A DNA stretch of 7,306 nucleotides from an uncultured bacterium. Lineage in GTDB: Bacteria; Patescibacteriota; Minisyncoccia; SW-4-49-11. How positions within the stretch are numbered: position 1 is the first letter of the stretch; every line of letters starts with the position of its first letter. Location: NCBI GenBank assembly GCA_913060955.1, contig CAJXTH010000034.1, positions 1 through 7,306 of the forward strand, given 5' to 3'. A program made the position numbers and the translations under genes. A model generated the notes under the pieces. That model did not search any database. It saw only the letters and a list, made by a program, of their open reading frames with translations, and had not been told where the DNA came from. Positions 1-6,145 of this stretch are shown in pieces.

Positions 1-1126
1 CATAGCGTGCAGAAAGTTGGGCAGCAGCAATCAAGGCCGGATCAGTGACTCGAACTCCATGGTGCAATTCATACTTTTCTTTGATTCCCCGCAAGATACT
101 AATGGTATCCTCTACCGTTGGCTCCCCCACAAATACCGGTTGGAATCGTCGCTCCAAGGCAGCATCTTTTTCGATATCTCGATATTCTTTCAATGTAGTT
201 GCTCCCACCATATGGAGTTCTCCTCGGGCCAGGGCTGGCTTGAGCATATTTCCTGCATCGACCGCTCCCTCAGCTCCACCGGCTCCGACGATAGTGTGAA
301 GCTCATCAATAAAGAGGATTACCTCTCCATCTGAATCAGTCACCTCTTTGATAACAGCTTTCAAGCGGTCTTCAAACTCACCGCGGAACTTAGCTCCTGC
401 AAGTAAAGCTCCAATCTCAAGGGATATAAGCCGCTTATGCTTGAGTCCGTCTGGGACATCTCCATTCACTATACGCTGAGCAAGTCCCTCTACAACCGCA
501 GTCTTTCCAACTCCCGGCTCTCCAATGAGCACCGGATTATTTTTTGTTCGTCGTAATAAAATCTGAATCACCCGACGAATCTCATCGTCTCGGCCAATCA
601 CCGGATCCAGTTTTCCCGACTCGGCCCGTTCGGTAAAGTCAATGCCGTATTTTCCCAAGGCATCAAATGTTTGATCTCCGGTTTTTGAATCAACAGACCG
701 GTTTTTTCGATTGTGTACCATAGCTTCTTTGAGGTTAGCGTATGAAGGAAGAATAGATTGAGAGTTTGAATATACTTCACGAGCTGCCAAGAATAATACG
801 TCAGCTCCAATAAACTGATCTCCAAGTTCCTGCCGAATCGTTCGCGCTCGAGCAAAGGTAGTCTGAGCACGATTAGACAAGTACTGACCAGCATCAACGT
901 TGCTTGCTTTGGATAACCGATCTAATTCTTGAGACAATTCCTGGTCAACTAATTCCAAATCAACCTGCTTTGAGGAGACCATTCGAGCAGCTACGCTTTC
1001 GGGAACGGACAACAAAGCCGCCATAATATGCTCCGGCTCAATGGCCTGATGAGAATATTCCCGGGCCAGGCGTTGAGCAGACTGAATCGCCATCAAAGAT
1101 TGCTCTGTGAACTCTTCAGGATTCAT
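1..1126 (-). CDS. clpB: ClpB disaggregase, N-terminal 375 residues (3' end outside window)
   Basis: This encodes a Hsp100 AAA+ chaperone that, with the DnaK system, threads aggregated proteins through a hexameric pore in the cytoplasm. The reading frame is open to the left window edge, so about 375 of the usual ~860 residues are visible. It begins [21 protein letters not shown], a ClpB-type N-terminus, with the two Clp_N repeats over about residues 1-145. NBD1 follows, with Walker A GEPGVGKT at 202-209, Walker B ending in D274-E275, and the arginine-finger pair R326-R327 in ERRFQPV. Residues 160-200 ([28 protein letters not shown]) are also ClpB-like. The M-domain that separates ClpB from ClpC or ClpA lies beyond the edge, so the ClpB call rests on the N-domain and NBD1 wording. 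The pore-loop aromatic is Phe (F247) where E. coli has Tyr. The start at 1126 has no Shine-Dalgarno at normal distance, and no alternative start is nearby. The gene lies 28 nt after the oxidoreductase gene. Confidence 0.95.
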   Translation of the reverse strand, partial: MNPEEFTEQSLMAIQSAQRLAREYSHQAIEPEHIMAALLSVPESVAARMVSSKQVDLELVDQELSQELDRLSKASNVDAGQYLSNRAQTTFARARTIRQELGDQFIGADVLFLAAREVYSNSQSILPSYANLKEAMVHNRKNRSVDSKTGDQTFDALGKYGIDFTERAESGKLDPVIGRDDEIRRVIQILLRRTKNNPVLIGEPGVGKTAVVEGLAQRIVNGDVPDGLKHKRLISLEIGALLAGAKFRGEFEDRLKAVIKEVTDSDGEVILFIDELHTIVGAGGAEGAVDAGNMLKPALARGELHMVGATTLKEYRDIEKDAALERRFQPVFVGEPTVEDTISILRGIKEKYELHHGVRVTDPALIAAAQLSARY

Positions 1127-1153
1127 AGTGTTGTATGTTCTATTCTTACTCCT

Positions 1154-1183
1154 ATTATACTCCTTTTTGCCCCAGTTTTTCAA
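1154..1183 (-). promoter_or_regulatory. Predicted clpB promoter inside the end of the oxidoreductase gene
   Basis: On the minus strand TTGAAA (1183-1178), an 18-nt spacer and a perfect TATAAT (1159-1154) form a sigma70-type promoter. The -35 lies in the last codons of the upstream gene, and the -10 includes its TAA stop. The start of transcription would fall near 1147, leaving a leader of about 20 nt without a Shine-Dalgarno. No CIRCE repeat is seen here, and the elements look like housekeeping rather than heat-shock sigma sites. Confidence 0.6.
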
Positions 1184-1733
1184 CCTTGGCAAGATATCGA
1201 TTCTTTGTAGACTCGTGAGCATTTAATACATTAAGAGCAGTCCTCCGAACAGGATGAATCCCGACAAACTCCAAAACTCCTCGTTTCAAAGCTTGAAAAA
1301 AGGCATCCCGCCGCCACAAAAGACTATACCAGAACGGAATAGTCTGCGTATAAATTACTCGGGCCGAGCGTCCTGAGAGTTTCTTATCCCAACCCGGAAT
1401 CAGGTCATCAGTATGCATCTTGAAGGCAAACCCCGGTAGGATCGCACGGTCAAATAATCCCTTAACTTGAGCAGGAACGGATTCCCACCAGACAGGAGTG
1501 ACCAGTACAAAATGTTCACACCACTCCAAATTCTCTTGCTGAGCAACTAAGTCAGGCTCTAACTCTTGGATTTCTTTGTACCCAGCATGCAAAATCGGGT
1601 CAAATCTCAAGTCACGGACTCGCACCAACCGTACATCATGACCGGCATTCTTGGCAGAATCCGAATATCGTGTAGCAAGATCTGCGCCAAATACCGATTG
1701 TTCAGGACTTCCATCGAGTACATAAATCTTCAT
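1155..1733 (-). CDS. NAD(P)H dehydrogenase (quinone)-type flavodoxin-fold oxidoreductase
   Basis: This 192-residue cytoplasmic protein belongs to the Flavodoxin_2 family (NQO/MdaB/KefF-like), which uses a flavin to pass two electrons from NAD(P)H to quinones or similar acceptors. The N-terminal [10 protein letters not shown] and the following Ser/Gly-rich turn match the flavin-phosphate loop. The family hallmark [18 protein letters not shown] spans residues 79-96, followed by LPGFAF at 99-104 and a C-terminal [13 protein letters not shown] segment at 158-170. The length is typical. The ATG overlaps the upstream propeller gene's stop by one base (TAATG) and has no Shine-Dalgarno, so translation is probably coupled to that gene. 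The shared transcript suggests a link to the propeller and membrane proteins, but the substrate cannot be read from sequence. KefF-type proteins regulate potassium efflux; no KefC is seen here. Confidence 0.88.
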   Translation of the reverse strand: MKIYVLDGSPEQSVFGADLATRYSDSAKNAGHDVRLVRVRDLRFDPILHAGYKEIQELEPDLVAQQENLEWCEHFVLVTPVWWESVPAQVKGLFDRAILPGFAFKMHTDDLIPGWDKKLSGRSARVIYTQTIPFWYSLLWRRDAFFQALKRGVLEFVGIHPVRRTALNVLNAHESTKNRYLAKVEKLGQKGV

Positions 1734-2947
1734 TATTCTGTTCTGGTTAATTCATAAATCACGCCAGCTTCCTGATCAGCAATCAACAAAGCCTGCTCAG
1801 ATACATCTACAATAGCTCCTGGCTTTCCCCACGCAGAACCCGATCGATCCAACCAGCCAGTAATAAGGTTTTGAACCTCACCTGTATCTGGATTTACCAC
1901 TACCACCTTGTATCCTCGTGGAACGGTATATCGATCTGAACCAGCATAGGATACGGCAAACAATCCACTCAGACTCTCCGAAATCGTACTGGGAATTTCC
2001 GTTATTCCGGCAGGAGCAACGTGAGCCGCAAGTTCAACCAATGGCGCTTCCGCCTGAGAGGTACAAAAATCGACTTTGTTTGGATATTTGGGATCAGTAG
2101 CTTCCTTTCCATAGCAGAATGGCCATCCATAATCTCTTCCCTCCTCTACTCGATTCAATTCACTCGGAGGCAAGGTAGCTGAAATCCCTGATCGTCCTTG
2201 ATCCAAAACAACTACTCGTCCGTCTCGAACAGTCATCCCTCCGACACTATGAAATCCCTTGGCATAGAGCTCCTCGTCAGATCCATCCAAGGCATATGAC
2301 ATAATACTTCCATACCGGGGATCTCGCTCCTCACAGGCATCACAACGAGCCGGAATCGAGATAACCAACCGACTATCCTTTACGAGTATCTGCTTGCCAA
2401 CAGAGCCATTGTGTCGAGGCAAATCATCGATAATAATCTCCCGATCTTGGTATTCTCCCTCTGCTGTAACTTCCCGATAGGCGTATACTTTCTCACCAGA
2501 AACAACATAGAGATCCCCCTCATGCCAGGCAAGTCCGGATAAATTCGGAAGCGAAGTATCTACTACTTCTAATCGAGATCTGTCAGAACGGGGAACAACA
2601 CTCACCTGCTGAGCATCACTATCGGAAACAAATACATTCCCCTGATCATCAACAGCGACTCCTTGAGGCTTCTCGATTTGGTCAGTAAATACGTCAATTT
2701 GGTACTGCTCAGGGAGATTTAAGGTTCTCTTCTCTCCGGAAATATTAATAATCTGAGGTTTCAAGCTTCCCGAGACAGGCTCTTCCAACGTATCAGAAGA
2801 GGTAAGGTTGTTTCGTTCAATCTCTTGCTCTACCAGTTGATCGACTACTCTTCCTTGCCTCCATACCATAACTCCTAACAGGACAATCAAGATTGCCATC
2901 ATGGCTCCAGTCACTCGGATCAAGGTTTGTGATGAAATTTGTTGCAT
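1733..2947 (-). CDS. Membrane-anchored PQQ-dependent sugar dehydrogenase-like beta-propeller
   Basis: This 404-residue protein has a short basic N-terminus, one hydrophobic segment (about residues 11-29) and a region that should lie outside the membrane. No clear signal-peptidase site is seen, so it is probably a signal anchor. Residues 80-404 resemble the GdhB / sorbosone dehydrogenase (COG2133) six-bladed propeller. Family-like stretches are an NHL-like blade (KPQGVAVDDQGNVFVSD, 93-109), RHNG at 178-181, ELNRVEEGRDYGWPFCYG (263-280), HVAPAG (309-314), RGYKVVVVNPDTG (344-356) and a final blade WGKPGAIVDV...LLIADQEAGVIYEL. H179 lies where the family has its HNG motif and may be the catalytic His. 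Four cysteines, C202/C205 and C278/C295, could form disulfides. No PQQ synthesis gene is in the window, so PQQ binding and sugar oxidation are unproven. The start lies 9 nt after the DUF389 stop, with no Shine-Dalgarno. Confidence 0.85.
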   Translation of the reverse strand: MQQISSQTLIRVTGAMMAILIVLLGVMVWRQGRVVDQLVEQEIERNNLTSSDTLEEPVSGSLKPQIINISGEKRTLNLPEQYQIDVFTDQIEKPQGVAVDDQGNVFVSDSDAQQVSVVPRSDRSRLEVVDTSLPNLSGLAWHEGDLYVVSGEKVYAYREVTAEGEYQDREIIIDDLPRHNGSVGKQILVKDSRLVISIPARCDACEERDPRYGSIMSYALDGSDEELYAKGFHSVGGMTVRDGRVVVLDQGRSGISATLPPSELNRVEEGRDYGWPFCYGKEATDPKYPNKVDFCTSQAEAPLVELAAHVAPAGITEIPSTISESLSGLFAVSYAGSDRYTVPRGYKVVVVNPDTGEVQNLITGWLDRSGSAWGKPGAIVDVSEQALLIADQEAGVIYELTRTE

Positions 2948-2956
2948 AATCGTTTC

Positions 2957-3565
2957 TTAATCTTTCGGTCGGAAGTAAAGCACCAGGAAGGATCCAATTA
3001 ATACACCTCCCAAGCTAATCAAAAACGCTTGAGCAGATACATTCAAGGCTTGAACATCCCACAGAGCTAGGGCTCGCCCAATATTTGCCAGCGGAGGAAC
3101 CAATGAAATCCCAATCGACAGTCCAGCAAGAGTATTCGATGTTTTTGGCCAAATCCACATCAGCGATCCAATAATCCCCAGTAAAATAGCAACCACAAAA
3201 TACTCTCCCCCCGTGGCAGGCTCATACACCACAACCTCTGGTACAAACCCCACAAGTTCGGCTAATAAGTAGGTAATCATCGCCGACATAATCGAAATTG
3301 CGTAGACGAACATCAAGGTAACAAAGGCCAGCACCGCATCTCGAAGCTTTCCCAAAATAGCAAATCCCACAAAAGAAATAATCGGATCCAAAAAGGGAGC
3401 AACCAACATTGCCCCAATCAAAATATATTGATCGTCCATCAGAATAGCCATGGTAGCCAAAACACTGGCAATAATCGACAGCCACAAGAAATCAGCATCA
3501 AGAGTAATCTCATCCTCTGCTCGTGAAAGAATTTTTCGATTTTCAAAAAACGTTCCCAGTCCCAT
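2957..3565 (-). CDS. DUF389 family integral membrane protein
   Basis: This 202-residue inner-membrane protein has about six predicted helices (roughly 26-43, 46-70, 78-103, 122-138, 143-166 and 177-197). The DUF389 signature is clear: FLWLSIIASVLATMAIL, then DDQYILIGAMLVAPFLDPII (44-63) and later GISLVPPLANIGRALALWD (152-170), with IGAM and LVPPLAN as the most conserved parts. Known relatives are often longer, with an extra N-terminal cytoplasmic domain. Here only a ~25-residue N-terminal stretch precedes the membrane core. The family's molecular function is not established. The gene is first in a minus-strand unit with the propeller and oxidoreductase genes, so a membrane or redox role is possible but inferred. 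The start at 3565 is the first ATG after an extended -10 promoter; there is no Shine-Dalgarno in the ~15-nt leader. Confidence 0.88.
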   Translation of the reverse strand: MGLGTFFENRKILSRAEDEITLDADFLWLSIIASVLATMAILMDDQYILIGAMLVAPFLDPIISFVGFAILGKLRDAVLAFVTLMFVYAISIMSAMITYLLAELVGFVPEVVVYEPATGGEYFVVAILLGIIGSLMWIWPKTSNTLAGLSIGISLVPPLANIGRALALWDVQALNVSAQAFLISLGGVLIGSFLVLYFRPKD

Positions 3566-3586
3566 AGATTTTGTTTGATTTCTTTG

Positions 3587-3595
3587 ATTATATCA
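3587..3595 (-). promoter_or_regulatory. Extended -10 promoter for the DUF389 operon
   Basis: The minus strand reads TGATATAAT, a TGn motif joined to a perfect TATAAT (3592-3587). No good -35 is seen at 16-18 nt, because that position falls inside the terminator hairpin of the upstream gene; an extended -10 can act without one. Initiation near 3580 leaves about 15 nt before the ATG. Confidence 0.6.
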
Positions 3596-3603
3596 TACAA
3601 AGT

Positions 3604-3633
3604 AAAACCCCAACTAGATATTTCTAGCTGGGG
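3604..3633 (-). terminator. Rho-independent terminator of the 206-residue orphan gene
   Basis: On the minus strand an 11-bp stem (arms 3633-3623 and 3618-3608, with one G-U pair) closes a 4-nt loop and is followed by TTTT (3607-3604). It starts within 10 nt of the TAG stop of the upstream gene. On the plus strand the wobble becomes an A-C mismatch and no T-run follows, so it acts on minus-strand transcripts. Confidence 0.8.
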
Positions 3634-3639
3634 GCAACA

Positions 3640-4260
3640 CTATTCTTGAGCAACTGGGAACAAGATCCCGAAACATGATTCAACAACCTCTAACAACATT
3701 TGGAATATCAACAAGCGCGCTTGTGCTTGCTGATATCGAGCAGATTTTATCGTGAGCCTAGAGATATCAGTAGATTCAATTGATTCTTGCCGCTCTCGAA
3801 GACTAACATTTAATGTCTTGAGACAAATCGAAATTTCATCTTGAAGATATCCTACATACCATCGCAAATCATCCAAAAAAGGTTCCTTGGAGACCCCACC
3901 AAGTGGATTACGAGTGAATTTGAGAATTTCCCAGAACACCAATGCTTCTCTAAGTTGTTTTGCAAAAGACTGGTTCACTACAGAGTTGGGTTCTGGAGGC
4001 TGAAACCACCGAGAACCTTCCATCCAGTCACATAGTTCCTCAAGAGATGACAGTGTCTGCAACTGGTTCACAGCATCATCAATATCCCTTCCCATACATT
4101 TTCCGGAGGTAAGAACGTACAGACAGACTATTCGGAACAGGGAAAGATAGGGTCTATCTTGAAGATGGTATAACTCCAAAATTTGCAGTCGGGTTCCATC
4201 CACATGAGCAAGATGATGATTTCCGATTTTGATAGATTGAATAACCAGCTGGTTGTTCAT
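3640..4260 (-). CDS. Unrecognised 206-residue protein in its own transcription unit
   Basis: I do not recognise this protein. It reads as soluble and mostly helical, with no convincing membrane segment or signal peptide and no nucleotide-binding or known catalytic motif. It has five cysteines (46, 55, 77, 146, 196) and a tryptophan/proline stretch WMEGSRWFQPPEPN at 79-92. Helical stretches rich in Leu, Arg and Glu lie at about 98-117, 126-165 and 170-200; the middle one could be partly coiled. The case for a real gene is strong: a TTGAAA/TATAGT promoter upstream, an AAGGAG site 5 nt before the ATG, and a hairpin terminator just after the TAG stop. The opposite strand of this interval holds only a short shadow frame. 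The well-formed Shine-Dalgarno, absent from every neighbour, could mean a different mode of translation or an acquired gene. Confidence 0.8.
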   Translation of the reverse strand: MNNQLVIQSIKIGNHHLAHVDGTRLQILELYHLQDRPYLSLFRIVCLYVLTSGKCMGRDIDDAVNQLQTLSSLEELCDWMEGSRWFQPPEPNSVVNQSFAKQLREALVFWEILKFTRNPLGGVSKEPFLDDLRWYVGYLQDEISICLKTLNVSLRERQESIESTDISRLTIKSARYQQAQARLLIFQMLLEVVESCFGILFPVAQE

Positions 4261-4262
4261 AT

Positions 4263-4292
4263 CTACTCCTTGCTAAAAGCGTAAAAGTACAT
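4263..4292 (-). CDS. Possible 9-codon leader ORF upstream of the orphan gene
   Basis: The minus-strand leader starts with an ATG exactly six bases after the TATAGT box, where transcription should begin. It encodes MYFYAFSKE and then TAG. The stop ends two bases before the ATG of the 206-residue gene, in another frame, and codons 8-9 (AAG GAG) are also that gene's Shine-Dalgarno. Four of nine residues are Tyr or Phe. It may be a leaderless uORF that couples or tunes translation, but such a short ORF can arise by chance. No attenuator hairpin is apparent in the 32-nt leader. Confidence 0.35.
   Translation of the reverse strand: MYFYAFSKE
4266..4271 (-). promoter_or_regulatory. Shine-Dalgarno site of the 206-residue gene
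   Basis: AAGGAG lies 5 nt before the ATG at 4260. It is the only canonical ribosome binding site at proper distance among the genes in this window and fixes the start of this orphan gene. Confidence 0.85.
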
Positions 4293-4298
4293 ACTTCT

Positions 4299-4327
4299 AC
4301 TATATCCAATTACTGCCCAGCTTTCAA
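4299..4327 (-). promoter_or_regulatory. Predicted promoter of the 206-residue gene
   Basis: On the minus strand TTGAAA (4327-4322), a 17-nt spacer and TATAGT (4304-4299) make a strong sigma70-like promoter. The -35 is coding sequence for the last residues (Leu-Lys) of the small upstream protein. Transcription should start near 4292. No terminator separates the two genes, so read-through from the upstream promoter is also likely. Confidence 0.7.
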
Positions 4328-4492
4328 CTTCCGAATAGAAAAAGATTGGATATCTTTTTTAGATACTTTCCCGTGCTCTTCAAAAAATACGTGTCGGGCC
4401 TTAGTGTCGACATATTTATCGTGAAAGACAGTTCCATCGCGGAGTTTTACCCGAACGGTCTTTCCTTTGTAGGTGGATGAGTGTGTAGACAT
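4310..4492 (-). CDS. 60-residue small basic protein with Sm/SH3-like barrel pattern
   Basis: I do not recognise a named family. After a polar N-terminus (MSTHSST), residues 8-55 alternate as short beta strands with turns: YKGKTVRVKLRDG, TVFHDKYVDTKA, RHVFFEEHG, KVSKKDIQ, SFSIRK. The pattern of a G-K-x-V-x-V-x-L-x-x-G strand pair, a middle strand of hydrophobic residues and a final strand after a 'V-S-K-K-D-I' turn resembles Sm/Hfq-like or other small SH3-type barrels that often bind RNA. The protein is rich in Lys/Arg, which fits nucleic-acid binding. This is inference from strand pattern, not a family match. The ATG at 4492 lies six bases after a TATAGT box, so the mRNA is predicted to be leaderless, and no Shine-Dalgarno exists. 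It is followed within 50 nt by the 206-residue gene, probably partly co-transcribed. Confidence 0.75.
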   Translation of the reverse strand: MSTHSSTYKGKTVRVKLRDGTVFHDKYVDTKARHVFFEEHGKVSKKDIQSFSIRKLKAGQ

Positions 4493-4498
4493 GTCTTT

Positions 4499-4527
4499 AC
4501 TATACCAAACAAAAAACAGACGCTCAA
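4499..4527 (-). promoter_or_regulatory. Promoter of the 60-residue gene, overlapping the pepA terminator
   Basis: On the minus strand TTGAGC (4527-4522), a 17-nt spacer and an extended -10 TGGTATAGT (4507-4499) are spaced ideally. The -35 begins in the loop of the aminopeptidase terminator hairpin. The expected start of transcription is at about 4492, the A of the ATG, so no leader remains. Confidence 0.7.
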
Positions 4528-4544
4528 TTGGCGCCTGTTTTTTT
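4511..4544 (-). terminator. Rho-independent terminator of the aminopeptidase gene
   Basis: Arms 4538-4531 and 4523-4516 form ACAGGCGC/GCGTCTGT on the minus strand, with one G-U pair and a 7-nt loop, followed by a six-base T run (4516-4511). Flanking A and T runs can extend the stem. It starts about 10 nt after the TAA stop. The plus strand also has a T run but carries an A-C mismatch and has no upstream gene. Confidence 0.85.
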
Positions 4545-4553
4545 GAGTATCAA

Positions 4554-6071
4554 TTAGTCTCGATCGACTTCTTGAGCAAATCGTACCAATGACCGCACGG
4601 TCTGTCCGGTTGCTCCACTTACCCCAAGAGCATTTTTCCCCTTGTTGTAGGCAGATCCGGCAATGTCGAGGTGAGCCCACTTGTAGGCTTTTGGTTCTTT
4701 GATTCCAAGTGACTCGTTTCGGAACAGGTTCTGATCCACGAAATGGGACAAGAACAGTCCCGCAGTGATGTGGCCTCCCATGGCTGCATCTTTTCCAAGG
4801 TTCAAGAGATCAGAAATTTCTCCTTGAACTTGTTCTCGGAGTACTTCTGGCATTGGGACATGAATGGTCTTTTCTTGTTCTGCTACGAATGTTTCCTGAA
4901 GCGCTTCGATAAACTCTGAATCATTTCCCATAAGTGCTGTGAAGTGTTCGGTCAAAGCTCGCATACATGCTCCGGTTAGGGTAGCAGCATCGATGATATA
5001 GTCAGGATCCTGCAAGGTTGCATAAGCAAGAGCATCTGCCAGGGTAAGTCGGCCTTCAGCGTCAGTGTTGATAACCTCGATAGTCTGTCCTGAGTAAGAA
5101 GTCAAAATATCATCAGCCTTGTACGAATTTCCTGCCACCATGTTTTCGGCAAAGGCAGAGATCCAATGAATCTCAGTGTGAGCAAGATCAATCTGAGACA
5201 GCGCTTTGGCAGTTCCAAACATTGTTCCCGATCCTCCCATATCCATTTTCATGGTTTTCATGAATCCACCGATCTTGATGTCCAGTCCTCCAGCATCGTA
5301 GGTAAGTCCTTTTCCGACTAGAGCAATTCGATTTTTGACTTCTCCAGTTGGCTTAATCACAACATGAGCCAAGATTGGATCATGAACACTCGCTCGTCCA
5401 ACAGCCAGGAAGGCTCCCATTCCCATTCGCTCAAGTTCTTCTCGCTCGATAAATTTAAGCTCAACTCGAAGGTTTCCAGCAAACTCAGATCGGATCATAT
5501 CGGCAATCGTAGACGGATTTACGGACTCCGGCATGTCATCGATCATTCGTCGAGTGAGGGTGACTCCATCATTCAAAGCCTGCAATTCTTGCTTCCATGC
5601 ATCCGTTACAAGAGCCATCTCCGGCTCAGCAACAGATACTTTCAAATCCTTTCGGGTAGATTTGTCAGCCGGAATATAGGTATCCAGCATCCAAGAAGCT
5701 TGGTGCATTCCGAGTACAAATAGCTGCAATCGCTTTGCTTGAGATTCTTTTGACTCTCCGGAAAATACTTGGCACAGTCCAGACACCTGGAAGGTATCAA
5801 GTGCAGTCTTCTTGGTGGCGTTTACCACAGCAGCACCCAGTTCATAGGTATCTACCTCGTTCCATTGGTCAGTAGATTTGATCGAAGATTTTTTGGTAAC
5901 TCCAACCAAAACCTGATTCTTCTCAGGAAGAACGGCAACTTGTTTGTAGGTTCCCTTGAACTTCAAATTCTTGGCAAGATCATCGGCAATGTGCTGAGCG
6001 ACAGTTTCTTCAGAAACCAAAATCACTTTGGTTGCTTCTGAGTACGGCGGCATTTCAATAAGAGATTTCAT
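4554..6071 (-). CDS. pepA: Leucyl aminopeptidase, M17 family
   Basis: This cytoplasmic dinuclear-metal exopeptidase releases N-terminal residues, Leu and others, from peptides. At 505 residues it is of normal length. The N-terminal macro-like domain (about 1-165) is weakly conserved as usual. The catalytic domain carries GKGLTYDAGGLDIK (253-266), KMDMGGSG (275-282) and NTDAEGRL (335-342). By comparison with E. coli PepA the metal ligands are K254, D259, D277, D337 and E339, and the catalytic pair is K266 and R341; all are present. WAHLDIAG (465-472) and the C-terminal ALGVSGATGQTVRSLV stretch also fit. The gene is monocistronic: a promoter lies about 30 nt upstream and a terminator just after the stop. 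There is no Shine-Dalgarno before the ATG at 6071. It is divergent from mscL. In some bacteria PepA also binds DNA; nothing here tests that. Confidence 0.95.
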   Translation of the reverse strand: MKSLIEMPPYSEATKVILVSEETVAQHIADDLAKNLKFKGTYKQVAVLPEKNQVLVGVTKKSSIKSTDQWNEVDTYELGAAVVNATKKTALDTFQVSGLCQVFSGESKESQAKRLQLFVLGMHQASWMLDTYIPADKSTRKDLKVSVAEPEMALVTDAWKQELQALNDGVTLTRRMIDDMPESVNPSTIADMIRSEFAGNLRVELKFIEREELERMGMGAFLAVGRASVHDPILAHVVIKPTGEVKNRIALVGKGLTYDAGGLDIKIGGFMKTMKMDMGGSGTMFGTAKALSQIDLAHTEIHWISAFAENMVAGNSYKADDILTSYSGQTIEVINTDAEGRLTLADALAYATLQDPDYIIDAATLTGACMRALTEHFTALMGNDSEFIEALQETFVAEQEKTIHVPMPEVLREQVQGEISDLLNLGKDAAMGGHITAGLFLSHFVDQNLFRNESLGIKEPKAYKWAHLDIAGSAYNKGKNALGVSGATGQTVRSLVRFAQEVDRD

Positions 6072-6099
6072 ACGAGGCAGAACTAAATTCTATATCCCC

Positions 6100-6128
6100 A
6101 TCATACCAAACCCGCTCCAGAACAGCAA
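6100..6128 (-). promoter_or_regulatory. Predicted aminopeptidase promoter
   Basis: On the minus strand TTGCTG (6128-6123), a 17-nt spacer and TATGAT (6105-6100) give a moderate sigma70-like promoter. Initiation near 6093 leaves about 20 nt of leader without a Shine-Dalgarno. Confidence 0.5.
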
Positions 6129-6145
6129 TATGCTAAAGACCCGTC

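Noticed and set aside
598..897. 99-residue minus-strand ORF inside clpB
   Set aside because: It is in a different frame from the clpB coding sequence, which has conserved motifs through the same bases.
1127..1154. AGGAG at about 1149-1153 as the clpB ribosome site
   Set aside because: It is 22 nt from the ATG, overlaps the spacer just after the -10 box so would not be in a transcript from the local promoter, and no in-frame start lies closer to it.
3222..3485. 87-residue Cys/Gly-rich minus-strand ORF
   Set aside because: It is an out-of-frame shadow inside the DUF389 gene; its odd composition comes from reading hydrophobic codons in another frame.
4447..4680. 77-residue minus-strand ORF spanning the aminopeptidase end and the next gene
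   Set aside because: It reads through the terminator hairpin in a frame unlike either gene, with no start signal.
5364..5723. 119-residue plus-strand ORF antisense to the aminopeptidase gene
   Set aside because: It lies wholly opposite a well-conserved catalytic gene, has no promoter or ribosome site that I can see, and resembles no family.
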